From: Bactrocera neohumeralis
Taxonomy: Eukaryota; Arthropoda; Insecta; Diptera; Tephritidae
Assembly (NCBI RefSeq): GCF_024586455.1
Contig: NC_065923.1
Location: forward strand, 3,785,501-3,849,500
Direction of reading: 5' to 3'
Length of the DNA: 64,000 bases
The translations under genes were made by a program, and so were the position numbers. Shown here piece after piece: positions 47,705 to 59,442 of this stretch (the stretch's first letter is position 1; the number at the start of each line of letters is the position of its first letter). The notes under the pieces are model-generated. The model did not search any database. It was not told the DNA's origin and saw only the letters and a program-made list of their open reading frames with translations.

Positions 47705-50700
47705 CTACAGCAATGACAAGCGTATGGTGCGATTGAAAATCTGTTTTCTTCGCCGTGAATTGTAGGCCGAACGTGCCATCGATGGCGTTTCAAACGCCAC
47801 ACGTGCGTCGCCCGTCGGTGTGCCATCGTCATTGAAACGTCTTATAATATCGTCTGGAGTCAAATCATAACCAGCGAAAAACTTCAATATGTCTATTAGC
47901 TCGGCCTTGTAGGGCACATTTTCCATGGCTATCACGCAGCCGGGGCGTGTGAATTTTTCCGGTATGCCACTGCTATCTCCGTCACCACGGTTAGGTCTAC
48001 TATCGCCACTAATAACAACATCGTTGCTGCTGTCATCAATTATTTGTATTTCGTCATCCTGGTCCGAATTGTGGCCATCGTGACTTGAAGCGCTGTTGTT
48101 ACTGCGACTGCCACGATTGCGCATTCCGCCACTTGAATGATCACTTCGATAGCCACCGTTGTGACCGCGATCACCGCGACCACCGCGATTCATCATTGAT
48201 CCACCGCCATTACTATTACCTCCCATACCGCCGCGGCCATTATTGTTGTCGTTGTTCATGTTGTTATTGCCGTAGCGTCCACCAGAGCCACCGCCCATAT
48301 TCATTATCGGTGGTCCGTCATTATTATTTCCCTGAAATGGATTCCTGTCGAATGGTCGGCCATCTGTCACGCCGCCACCACCACCACCAGGGTAACAATT
48401 CATGAAGGGCTTTCCAATTTTGTCAGCGATCTCCTGTGGCATGATCGGTCGTATACGAAGTTTTCGTTGACGAAATGTGGTGTTGTTGAATTGATGTAAG
48501 GCGGTTTCTGCATCACGAGAATCTTGGAATTCGACAATGAATTCTCCGGTCGGCATATTGCGTTCACCGCGTAACGGTTCAATGTGTTTGAGACGCAAAA
48601 ATGCGCCCTGCAAGAGATCAGCTATGTCATTCATACGTGTATTATAATCACAGTTTTTCATAATTATGAAATTATTCATCCCATTTGAGTTGTTCATCAT
48701 ATTGTTGCTGTTCATGTTTCTATTGTTGTTATTCATCATCGGCGCCATGAAATTTCCACCATTATTCATGTTCATGCCCATGTTATTGTTGTTCATACCC
48801 ATGTTGTTGTTCATTCCCATGTTGTTGCTCACACCCATGTTGCTGCTCATATCCATGTTGCTGCTCATACCTCTATTGCTGCTCATATCCATGTTGCTGC
48901 TCATACCCCTGTTGCTGCTCATACTCATATTGCTATTTTGACTCATATTACTATTCATACCCATATTGTTGCCGATATTCATGTTCAGGTTCATCTCGTC
49001 CGTGGGCTTCAAAGGTTCAAAGCGGCTTGGCTTCTGTCGACGCAGACGGGGATCACTTGGTGTATTACCACCTCTTGACATATTATCGTCACCCCTCATT
49101 GAACCAATATCGAAAAGACTAGGTATATTAGTATTTTTAGAATCGATTGAGCTATTACGTTCAGTTTTTTCGTCTAATTGTATGTCATTATTAACATCGG
49201 TGCATGCTAGGCTGCTCGTGTCATCCGCTACATCCATATCATCTTCAGCTTGATTTTGTTCTTCTTTCAATCTCTCCGCTTCAGCGAGTGCTTCTTCTTC
49301 TTTCATCAATTGCTCGTTAGCCAAACGTAGTTTCTCTTTTTCTCTTTCCATTTCATCGACCGTCGCTGGGCGTACACGCACTTTGCGGTAGCCAATCATA
49401 TGCCGTGATTTGTCCTCCAAAGCTGCTTTCGCTTCTTCGGCACGTGAGAAAAGCACATGCCCTTTGAATTCTCGGCGATTTTCACGACTAGGTGTTAATA
49501 AAATATCGAAAATGGTGTAAGAGGAGAACATGCGCATAAGATCGTGCTCAACCGCCGATGAGGGTATATCTTCAATATAGAGTACAGTAAAAGGTTCCGA
49601 TTTGAATTCAATGTCGGAGTTCGACACTCGGTCACCACGACTATTCGTATCATCGTTATCATCATCATTACGATCATAATCACCGCGATTATCTGAATAA
49701 TTGCGGTCTCCACGATCATTGTTACGGTCAAATCGTCCCTGGGGGCGATAACTGTCCTCCACCTCCTCGAATTCCTCATCAGTTACCATCTCTACTTTGA
49801 CAGCTTTCGACTTAAGCGTGGAATTATTACGCATTAACGCTTTATGTACACTGGATACTCGTGAAAATTTTATATACGCAACGCCGATCCGCAATCCGTG
49901 CTTATCGTTTACCATTTTAATTCCGTTGTGTGGGATGAAGAGACCCATGAAGAATTTACGCACATCACTGTATGTGGTACTTCCACACATGTCGCTAACC
50001 TTGATACAGCAACTCCCTTTTACTGGCTCTTTAGAACGTTGTGTTTCCGGCTCTGTTGATTTCTGTGAGATGTTGCTTGGCTTGGCAACACTGGCTGCAG
50101 CGGCCTGTGCGAAGAGATTCGGATACATTTGGGCATAAGGATTGGTATTGGCGAATGCGATGGGCTCTTGTGACAATTGACTCACTGACGAGAAATTAGA
50201 CGTCGATGTTGCTGTTGGATTACCTTGTGCGAAAGATACATCCGGCTTCTTATCAATCAAGCTAAGGCCAGGGAACATTGTGCTAGTGTTCTGTTGAGTG
50301 GGGCTGCGCTTTACAGCGCTAGTTGAATCTGTTGAGTTCGTATTCAATGTGGCCTGTTGTATCGCCGTCGTATAGGGATTTTGCAATGCAAAGGTCTTAG
50401 GTGAGTCACTACTGTTCGAATTAGAGTTAAAAAAATTTATACTGTAATTATTGGGGGCCGCAACCGAAGAGGAGTAGCTCTGGAATGGTGGCATGACGCT
50501 GCCTGCTGGTATATTCACGGCGCTCGTGTTAGACTGAGAGTCAGGACTTTTATTGGCAACGCTGCTGGTGTATGAATTCGTCAACTGCGAACCTCGTAAA
50601 CCCGGAATGGCAGTCCCCACACTAAATGGGTTTAAAATATTACTGGTATTGGAGCCAGCGATAGAAAATGGTGTAGAACTATTGGTAGATGTTCCCCCAA

Positions 50701-53700
50701 TGTTGTCTGAATTGTTTGTTTGATACGAGTTGATGCCAGGTATACCCCAAGGCGAAATACTGCCTAATTTGGCGCTAGCACTCTCATTTGTGTCTAATAT
50801 TTTAGTAAGCGATTTGGTACCGAGTAAATCTGTGGTGGATTTGTTAGATTGGGTATTTCCACTTTCTCGTTCTCTGCTATTTATATTGCTTCTGCTAGAG
50901 TTTCGACTACGATCTGGACTGCGATCTCTATTTTTGTCATGACCACGATCTGGGCTTCTTGAACGTCGGCTAGATCGTCGACTCTTCCAATCGCGATCTC
51001 GCGATCGAGAGCGACTTCTATCACGTCGACCACGACGTGAACCGTTACGATCATTACGTTCGATTTGGTCACGTGAACGCGATCGACGACGATCTCGTGA
51101 TGTAGAACGGCGGCGATCGCGAGTTTTTTCAACGCTACTACGATGTGTACTCACGGATTCATTAATGTTGGGCTCATTTGGCGTTTCCACAAGTGTGATG
51201 CCAGCTTGTTTCTGATATGCCAAAAATGATGGTGCTGCACTCGAAAGTATATTATGTAGACTATTTGGAGTAATGACCGGTGGTTGCGGATTGGACAAGG
51301 TCGATGCTTTGATAGCTGGTACGGCACCAGCATTTTTGAGGGCTTGGAGAGATTGCTGGCGTGCAGTTTCGATCACTTTTTGCATTTCAGCTCGCGACGA
51401 AAGCAATAGACGTACTTGAACCTCATTGATTTTTTCACGATCATGCATCATTGCTTGACGGGCATCTTCGTCGGTGCTATATGGGGACAGAAGGAAAAAA
51501 TACAAAAGACGTGTAAAACATTATTTTCTGGGGCATATATTGAAAACTAAAAGAGTAAGACAATTGAGTCATCTTCGTTTTGGCTTTGACGAATCAAAGC
51601 TTTGCCGATATGTTAAACTGTTCGTTTAGAATTTTTTGGGTGATATCTTACCTTTGTACTTTGAGTCCGCGAATAAGCTTAATATAAATCTCCATTTGGG
51701 TCTCATGATTATGCTTATGGCTGAAATATCATATTGATAGAACCATTAACTTTTTTTGGGATTCTACTTGTAAAGACTTTTTAATCTCATTTTGACAAAT
51801 GATTGGTTTAAATAAAAACAAAGTAGGCCGTCGTCAAGTGATTGTGACATTAGAGATTTGAGATAGGACATTCCGATAGTGTTATCCATAAAAAGCAATA
51901 AAAGCTAGACCCTGTGAAGACTTTACTTCATTACTTAGGGTTAGCTGCAAGAACTTTTATATTCGTGGTGTGCTGTTTTCCGACAATTGTGGTCAAACGC
52001 CTGACAGTTGACACGGTGTGGAATACATCACTATATACTTTTTATCGCTATATAGAACTGTGTTTAGTGTTGTATGTATTCATCAATTAAAAACGAAGTA
52101 TTTTTTGTTCCTAGGTACTTACGACGCTAGATCTGCTCTTATTACAAATAAATCTCTTTCCATTCTTCAAAGGTGGCTACTATATTTATAACTAAATCAG
52201 AAAACGCAACGACCAACGGTTTGTATTTTGGATGACCGTAAATTGACGTTCTTCAACATACCAGGTGCTCTAAAGATATCAAATGAATATGTACATCATA
52301 TCATTCAGGAATATTTTGGTTTGAGAGAGCTTTGTTCGAAGGGGGTACCGCGTGAGCTCACTTTCGACCAAAAACAACGAGTTGATGATTCGAAACAGTG
52401 TTTGGAGAGGTTAAGGCGTAATTAACCCGAGTTATTGTATCTATATGTGACAATATTTGAAACATGGCTCTATCATTTCACTCCACAGTCCTATCGACAG
52501 TAATCCGAGTGGACTGCGCGCGGTGAACCCGTTCCAAAGCGTGGAAAAACGCAACAGTCGGCTGATTGTAAAAGTCTGTATTTTGGAAAAATGTTTATTG
52601 ACTACCTTCGCCGAAACACGGCGGCCTTTGAAGAAAAACATAGAGCTGTTTCACAAAGATAATGCACCGTGTCATAATTACTTAATAATGAAATAATATC
52701 ATTTATGAAGATGATTTTGTTTTTGAACATAGTGATCCGATCTGAACAATTTCTTGGAGATTGCAGCGTTGTCCTGTAAAATAATCTATTCGCTGTTCAA
52801 AAATAGTATTACCATATATCACATCTGGTTTAAAAACGTAACTGAAACATATTTAAATCTAAAAATTATGTATAGATGCAAAGGAATAGAGTTCAGTATG
52901 TGATCGAAAAGCTCCTATTAACTGTCTTACCATGGGATTGAGGTCGGGCAATTGCGCAGGCCAAGGCATAACCTTAATCCCTTTAATACGAAACCACTCC
53001 TTGGCTAGCCGACTCGTATGTTTCGGGTCATTATATTGCCGGCATAAGGTAACATTGTGGTATTCAAAATATCCATGTACATGTCTTGATCTATGACAGT
53101 GTCGATACGACCATACATAGAAAAACATGCCCAAACTAATATTTTTGACCCTGCATGTTTTGAGGGTTTGGTAGTGTATTCGGTGGACGACGCACATACT
53201 GCCGTGAACCTGCGCCTCCAAAAAGCACGATTTTACTTTCATCTGTCCAAAATATATTTCGCCACTTTTCCAATGGCCAGTCGACATGATTTCTGTCGAA
53301 TTCAATGCGTTTTGCGACGTGTTTTTTTGTTAAAAGGTGCATTTTCTGCGGGCTTCGTCCATGTAAATTGTTTTCTAATAGTCGTTTTTGCATTGTATAT
53401 CAAACGAAGACGGAGGACGAATAATTTTGCTATAGCGAACTATGCATCGATGGTCTATTGCAGTTGTCTTTCCCTACCTCTGCTTTCTGACATATTTAAT
53501 GCCATTGGCTATCATTGGTGCAGTACATCCCAGGGGTCTTCAATTTCCGAATAAGTTTTTCCCTCATTTCTTAATTTTATAAAAAGGTTGCGTTTCTTGA
53601 CGGTGCAATTAAGTGGAAATATTTATTCGTTTTGTTTTTCACTATTATAATTTTGAATAGTACATTTCGCAATGAAACCATAACAACCACTGATGGGCTC

Positions 53701-56700
53701 GAAACTCAAGCAAACTTTCATTTGATATTGATTTCAATTATTTTAATGTAATTATTAGTTTCCTACTTAGTGGTACTTCTTATTTGCACGTACACTTACG
53801 AGCAAAATTTTATGATATGACTCTAACGCATGTATAAATTAGACAAAAAATTATATAAAATACTCACATCAACTTCACCTTTAATTAAACCCTCTTTGGT
53901 TTATCCAACCTATCCCTCCTAAGGGTTGTGCGCTGGGCTTGGGACCCGCCATGTAAAAAACGCCCACAATGAAAAATTATCACCAGTCTCGGAAGAGCAG
54001 GAAGACCCTCCTTTCGGTGATGGCAAATGCATTAAGGATAACGATTTAAGGGCATGCATCTGGAATGTTCGGTCCTTTAATTGGGAAGGTGCCGCTGCCC
54101 AGCTGGTTGATGTCCTCGTTAGAGTAAAGGCTGACATCACCGCCGTCCAGGAAATGCGATGGACACAAGGACTGGGGCGAGTAGGTCCTTGTGGCATTTA
54201 CTACAGTGGCCATAAAGGATATTCGGTGGGTGAACTTCTTTCCCCAATCCACATCAAAGCGAACACACCTATGAGAGCTGCCCCCGCCACGATTTCAAAA
54301 TCGTGCTTGGCGACTTTACCGTCATGGTGGGCAAAGAAGGTATTTTTGGAACAACAGTCGTTAAATTCAGCCTCCACGAGGAAACATTCCTAAATGGGTT
54401 GAGGCTGATCGACTTCACCGGGGCCGAAATATGGTTATATGTAGTACTAGATTCCAGCATTGACAAATTTACCAAGTTACCAGGTTGTCTCCGGATCGAA
54501 AAGCCACCAACCAGATCGATCATGTTGTGATAAACGGAAGACACGTCTCCAGCGTTTAGGGCATACACTCCGAGGCCCTAACATCGACTCGGACCACTAT
54601 TTTGTTGCAAACACAACAGATAGCCGAACGATTTTCTAATCGATTTGCACTGTGGGTCGGCATTTCAAGCTATTTACGTACAGCTGCAACCGAAACCAGT
54701 GGTTTTCGGGAAAATGAAAAAGAACAGCTCATACGACGAGGAGTGCCGTGTCGCAGCGGAGAGAAAACAGACTGCCTACCTCATAACGTTACGACCGAAC
54801 CACAACAGGTGCGGGATGGGATAGATACCGAGAGTTGAAGAGGGAAGCGAGACGCATTTGCAGACAGAAAAAGAGAGAGGCCAAAATGCGTGAGTATTGA
54901 CAAGCTGGCCGACAGGGGTTATGCTCGAAAATTCTACGAAAAGATGGAGCGACTAACAGAAGGTTTCCGATGTAACCGATGCTCAGAACATACTAAAATT
55001 ATGGAGGGAACACTTCTCCAGTCTGCTGAATGGCAGTGAAAGCATAACGCCAGGAAGAGGAAGACCTCTACTCCGTTGAAAAAACTAGTTGGAGAAGAGC
55101 CTGGCTTCGTTTGGAATCTTCAATTAGCGCCACATATCAAAGAAGGAGAAAAGACTGGCGCGCTGTTGTTAACTCGGCTATAGCCGCGTAAGCGGTGTCT
55201 ACGCCAGTAACGACAAACATCATTTTATATCTAAATATTTTATTTCAACAACATCGTATTAGGGTAGTTAGGCAAATACGTTGACTTACGTTATTTATAT
55301 GAACTTCAGTCAAGAATTCGGTAGAGTGAATCACCCATTTTGGTGCATAAACCAGATCTCTTTGGTTTTAAACCAATATTTGTTTTTGAGAAATCTTCCG
55401 GTTTGTGGCGTTGAATTCAATGGGTGATATTCAAAATTACTCTATCGGATTCAATTGCTGATTTACAAGTCACCTTGATCCAATGTTACGATGGACCCTA
55501 AGTTTAACTTTGAATTGAGAGATCCGTGCTTTATTAAAATGTTTGGAACTTTTGTGGTGGCAACTAAGTTCTTTCCGACAGTTTAGAAGCCGTTAGAAAA
55601 CAACTTTAATTTTGACCGTAGACTGTTTATGGGAATCTAGATGAAATGATCTTCCTTCTTTCCTGTACTAATCCTTAAAAACTTAAAAATAATGTGTTCA
55701 TTGAACTTCGAATGGATAAATTTGTAGGATATACCTTTTACTTAAGGTAAACTTTATCTTCCAAGTTTTATGTTCTGCATAACAGAAGTCCTTTATACAG
55801 TATGTGAAATGGTCAGATGACTGCATAGAATTCATACCATATACAACCAAATAAAACATTCCGGTGTTTACTTACCAATCGTCTCCATTATAACCGTGAT
55901 AGCTTGTGCCGCGATTCAGACCTTCGCATCTTAGTGATTTCGTTTAAGAGAACTAGTTTACAGATTTTTGAAAGTTCATTGTATATGAAAATATCTCAGG
56001 TATTTTAATAGGAACATATTTTTTTCTGAGAATATGTATTCATGCTCTTCGAAGTATTCATCGCATATTTCCAATCGACTGAATACTAATAGAAGTCTTC
56101 GATTGCAGAGTAAAATAAAGGTATTTCTCGAAAATATAGAGCGAAGCACACAAATACTTTGCAAAATGCGAGCGCATAAGTATTCTTTAACAATGGATAA
56201 CAGAACGCGACGTGAAGAAATGATTTGAGGGATCTAGACTTGTTGGAAATTTCAAACTCATTTTAAATCTCTCACTTTTAAAATTGTTAATTTATTTTTG
56301 AAGGCCTTCTTTTCCAAGTTTCAAATGGACTTGACAATTTTGTTATCGTTTACCTTAATAGAATTTCCTAATTCGCGAATCCACAAAAAACTTATTGTTA
56401 ATAAAAGCGAATTATACGAACCTTTTAGAGCCAATACCAAGCCCGATTCGAAAAGGGAAATAAGGGTTATCTTACGAGGGAGTCCGATGAGAACTTAGTT
56501 TCAATTGCATTTTTGTTTTTAATTTTGTATTGACCGCAAGCGAAAGCGGCACTGTCAACTCACACTACCTTCCACACGATTAATTCAATTGAATTAGACC
56601 ATGAATTGCTGCCCATCCCTTGGATTCTCCAGATTTGGCCCTCGGCGTAATTTTCGTTTCCAATTTTGAAAAGTTCAGTAAAAATTTTAACCTAATGAGA

Positions 56701-59442
56701 AGGTTATCGCCTCCAAAGGAGCCTAAATTACATACCTAATGGAAAAGTATTTTTCAAACGGTTTAAAAAAGTCAGAGCGGTTCTGAGTTCATCGTATAGA
56801 GCTAAAAGGAAACAATATTGAATATAAAATCGCAATTTTCCCAAAGTTTTCAGTTTTCCTTTTGTAACCCATGACCTTCTTATACTTCCTCTGGTTAAAC
56901 ACTTTAAATAAGTACATTAGCCATTACATTTTTTTGTTCAATTTATATGATTATTCCAAATCGAAGGGCACAAATATGTTGCATGCTTGATTCCCAAATC
57001 TTATCAACGATATGTCCCTCATGTTTACTCGTATGTCTTCAGAACGTCAGCTATCTCGATCAACTTTATTTTACGGTTATCTAAGATATTTTTTTATTTG
57101 TTAATGTTTTCCTTCATGTCTGTATAGGCAGAACAGAATTTACTTACTTTACTTCGTCGCTAAAAACACTATGTCTAAGGAACCATTTGTCCGACAAATG
57201 CCTTTCGAAGCTTAGGTCTATCTACAAAAAATAAGGACTCTCTCTAAAGCTATTATAGAAACTATATGAACTTCTTAGCCCACCTGGATTGGTATTATTG
57301 TCTTTCTACTTGGAGAATATCGTATGAACGTTGTAATCTCATTTCATATGTACCCCAGTGATATAGAGCAGGGAGATCGCAGATGATTTCTCGCGGTTTT
57401 TTCCAATAATTCATTACGATTATCCCCGGTTCCCGATATTCTCTCTTCGGCTTTGTTGTACACACATTTTGAAATACAAGTTTCTGACAAGTTACTTAAA
57501 AAGATCTCGACGTTACCTTTATTTAAGCAAGAATGGACATCAACTATTATATACAAGTAATCAAATCAGGTTTATTGTTTTCGCTTGGTTCATATTTTTT
57601 TCAAAATTGCCCAAAAAGCAGTCATAGATTATTTTGAGATTATATGCATAAGAGGCTGCAACGAGTATGATTAAGTCAGATCAAACACTCGTGCCGAAAA
57701 CACAATCCAAATCAAATCAGCATAGTTGATCGACTCAAGTACCGACCAGCGTTAACGGATTTGATGCAGCGCGACCAATTTTTCTTCGGCAATCACGATC
57801 GCGTAAATGGTATGGCCGACTTTGGTTCAAATCAAATCATGTAAACTTAGTGCGCTGTGCCGGATGTTTCAATCCAACCGATCAATTACTCGAGTAATGT
57901 AGTTTTGATTCCAATTATCTGTGGCTTACTCGGGTATATTTTAATACTCATACTAAATGATTTCTATGCGAACCTACAAAGACCTGTACATGTGTACAGC
58001 ATATAGGATATATCCAACCCGAACACTGGCCAACGTTGCACTCATACAAATATGAGTATGATTCACAAGCAAACATGTATGTGTGTACTTGTATAAGCTG
58101 ATCGCTACTGATTCAAAATTGTTCTTTGCCGCTGATTTGTACACAAACCGTTCGATTTGTATACATGAATCAAACTGACGAAATCAGCCAGAGTTCGGAC
58201 CAGTACTCGAGTATGTACAAAAATGTATTACTCGTGGTCGAATACACTGTTACTCACGGTTATTTTTATGAGTCCTTCCCAAAATGTCCAGATAGCTTTT
58301 TAGCCGTTGTTAAGTCATGGCCAAACAACTTACTGTAGAGAACTCATTCGTAAAGTTATTATCGGTCTTTTAGAAAAGCTATTGCACGGAGATACGAAAA
58401 GCACTTAACCTCACCATACGATAGCGATAATATCACAAGATAAACTCACTATCGTTTAGTATATTCCCGAAGACGACTACTGTAAAAATGTCAGCTGAGC
58501 AATATCGCTCAGTGATTCGGTTCCTATTTTTTGGAAGAGAAATCGCGCAGTGAGATAAAAGGCCTCTTCTACTTCGATTGTGACATTTAAAAATCAGTTT
58601 TTGCAAAGCAATTGCCCAAGTGGCTCAAGAACACTTACCACGCAGTATTAGGTGGCAAACTTATTGGCAGACTCCAGAAAAAATCTTTTTCTTGCAGATT
58701 AAAGAAGTAGAAGTATCGTTTGGTTTGGTCAAATATGGCGAACTAAAAGGATGCTTTGTTGATAAATATTTCGCAAATTTTTCCCAAAATTTTTGAAAAT
58801 ACATTTTTGAAGCCAACTAGCTTTTTGAATTAAATTTGTTACAGTTATGCGATTGGAAATTGAAGCTTTTGCATTTGGGCAAAGTGTCGTAAGAAAATGC
58901 CGTGAGTATTATCTATCGTGTCGCATTATTAAAAAGATACGTTTTAATTTAATTTTTTATATTCCATCTGTATATACTCTATAGACATATATTTTTGTTC
59001 CACATGTATTTCCCAACACATTCAATTTAAAAGAGTTCCATTTTTAATTCTCTTGTAAAGTTTTAATCTTTAGAGTTTTTAGTTTAAGGGTAATATATCG
59101 TCGTCTTTCAAGACAAGTATATCGTCACAATAGACGAACATTTTCTCTTACCTTTTCGACATAACCTTTTTTACAGTCCATTTATTTATTTCATAATTCT
59201 CAGCCAAACTAGAATGACTCAATTGATCTAACGCGTTCGTTAAACGCTAACAACTTATTCTTAAAACCAATACTTAAGTTAAGAAGTGTAAATATCTACC
59301 TGAATGCGATAAAAGCATCGCCCATTTCACCACCAACAATGTGAACACCTCCATCCGGTATTGAGAGACCTCTGAAAAATTGCCGTATATCCAATGCATT
59401 TGCCGACCACGGCAAATTTTGCAAACGAATTATAACACTCAT
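47705..59442 (-). CDS. RBM12: RBM12-like protein with five RRM domains
   Basis: Two coding exons: 59442-59300 and 51476-47705, joined AG+C in phase, 1304 aa. The first exon encodes MSVIIRLQNLPWSANALDIR ... FFRGLSIPDGGVHIVGGEMG, which runs directly into STDEDARQAMM, as in RBM12. Layout: RRM1 1-85; SR/RD-rich region about 160-250; Ser/Asn-rich low complexity; RRM2 533-615 (CCIKVSDMCGSTTYSDVRKF); RRM3 677-760 (VLYIEDIPSSAVEHDLMRMF); Glu-rich helix; Asn/Met repeat; RRM4 984-1065 (FIIMKNCDYNTRMNDIADLL); Gly/Asn-rich; RRM5 1227-1304 (GCVIAMENVPYKAELIDILK). The RRMs are of the quasi/ESRP-hnRNPF type. An RNA-binding, probably nuclear role is inferred. The 7823-bp intron holds mariner, Tc1 and RTE remains. 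Confidence 0.92.
48770..48965 (-). repeat. in-frame minisatellite coding Asn/Met/Gly repeats of RBM12
   Basis: Imperfect tandem units around CATGTTGCTGCTCATA on the plus strand encode repeated MSSNMD/MSSNRG/NMGMNN blocks. The three-base periodicity keeps the frame, so copy number can vary without breaking the protein. Likely polymorphic. Confidence 0.8.
52205..52700 (+). mobile_element. degraded mariner in RBM12 intron 1
   Basis: LDDRKLTFFNIPGALKIS, YVHHIIQEYFGLRELCSKGV, RELTFDQKQRVDDSKQCLER, then FETWLYHFTPQSYRQ, SEWTARGEPVPKRGKTQQSA and FHKDNAPCH follow the order of a mauritiana/cecropia-type mariner transposase. The first catalytic Asp (DETW) reads FETW, and stops and internal deletions interrupt it. 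It is a different subfamily from the copy at 34301. Ends are not identified. Confidence 0.85.
52731..52800 (+). repeat. dispersed repeat copy (AGTGATCCGATCTGAACAAT module)
   Basis: ATAGTGATCCGATCTGAACA then ATTTCTTGGAGATTGCAGCG matches, loosely, 63690-63720 (ATAGTAGTCCGATCAGAAAA). I recall this module as common in fly genomes. It lies between the mariner and the Tc1 remnants. Confidence 0.55.
52880..53575 (-). mobile_element. Tc1-family transposon remnant
   Basis: In two minus-strand frames: EKWRNIFWTDESKIVLFGG (first catalytic Asp), RQYVRRPPNT, NPQN, VHGYFEYHNVTL, QYNDPKHTSRLAKEWFRIKG and PWPAQLPDLNPM. This is the order of a Tc1 DD34E transposase. The usual QDNDPKH reads QYNDPKH, so the second catalytic Asp is lost, and PDLNPIENLW is broken at the third residue. 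A sequence like a Tc1 end (ACTTACGAGCAAAATTTTAT) lies near 53796-53816, so the element may reach about 53815. Confidence 0.85.
53917..55210 (+). mobile_element. RTE LINE copy C, internally deleted, in RBM12 intron 1
   Basis: Opens with GGGTTGTGCGCTGGGCTTGG (as in the leader of copy B). It encodes DLRACIWNVRSFNWEGAAAQ, AVQEMRWTQG, DFTVMVGKEGIFGTTVVKFS and NGLRLIDFTGAEI in shifted frames. It ends GTTGTTAACTCGGCTATAGC ... GCGGTGTCTACGCC, the element's 3' end without the AAG tail. Near 55045-55060 the sequence jumps from the linker (ACACTTCTCCAGTCTGCTGA, GGCAGTGAAAGCATAACGCC) to the C-terminal tail (GGAAGACCTCTACTCCGTTG), so the whole RT catalytic core is deleted. Opposite strand to copies A, B, D and E. 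Confidence 0.9.
55216..56590. other. RBM12 intron 1, unassigned
   Basis: No gene or clear element. Short ORFs only; the stretch just before the next feature may include more degraded mariner. Confidence 0.45.
56600..56830 (+). mobile_element. mariner C-terminal remnant
   Basis: HPLDSPDLALGVIFVSNFEK corresponds to the mariner HPPYSPDLAPSDYxLF block with the third catalytic Asp region altered. About 130 bp on, LMEKYFSNGLKKSERF-stop-VHRIELKGNNIE corresponds to the C-terminal KSYFxxGIKKLxxRWxKCIELKGxYIE. Order and spacing fit a transposase end. Confidence 0.7.
58392..58565 (+). mobile_element. mariner N-terminal remnant
   Basis: ATG at 58488 opens MSAEQYRSVIRFLF; with a one-base shift it continues as FLEEKSRSEIKGLF, the first helix-turn-helix of a mariner transposase. 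The upstream leader (AAAGCACTTAACCTCACC, ATACGATAGCGATAATATC) has a weaker match at 46978-47025. Nothing downstream is recognisable. In RBM12 intron 1, about 730 bp from exon 1. Confidence 0.65.

Noticed and set aside
49495..51132. Additional ORFs within the RBM12 exon
   Set aside because: Low-complexity shadows (Ile/Val- or Arg-rich) of the real reading frame.
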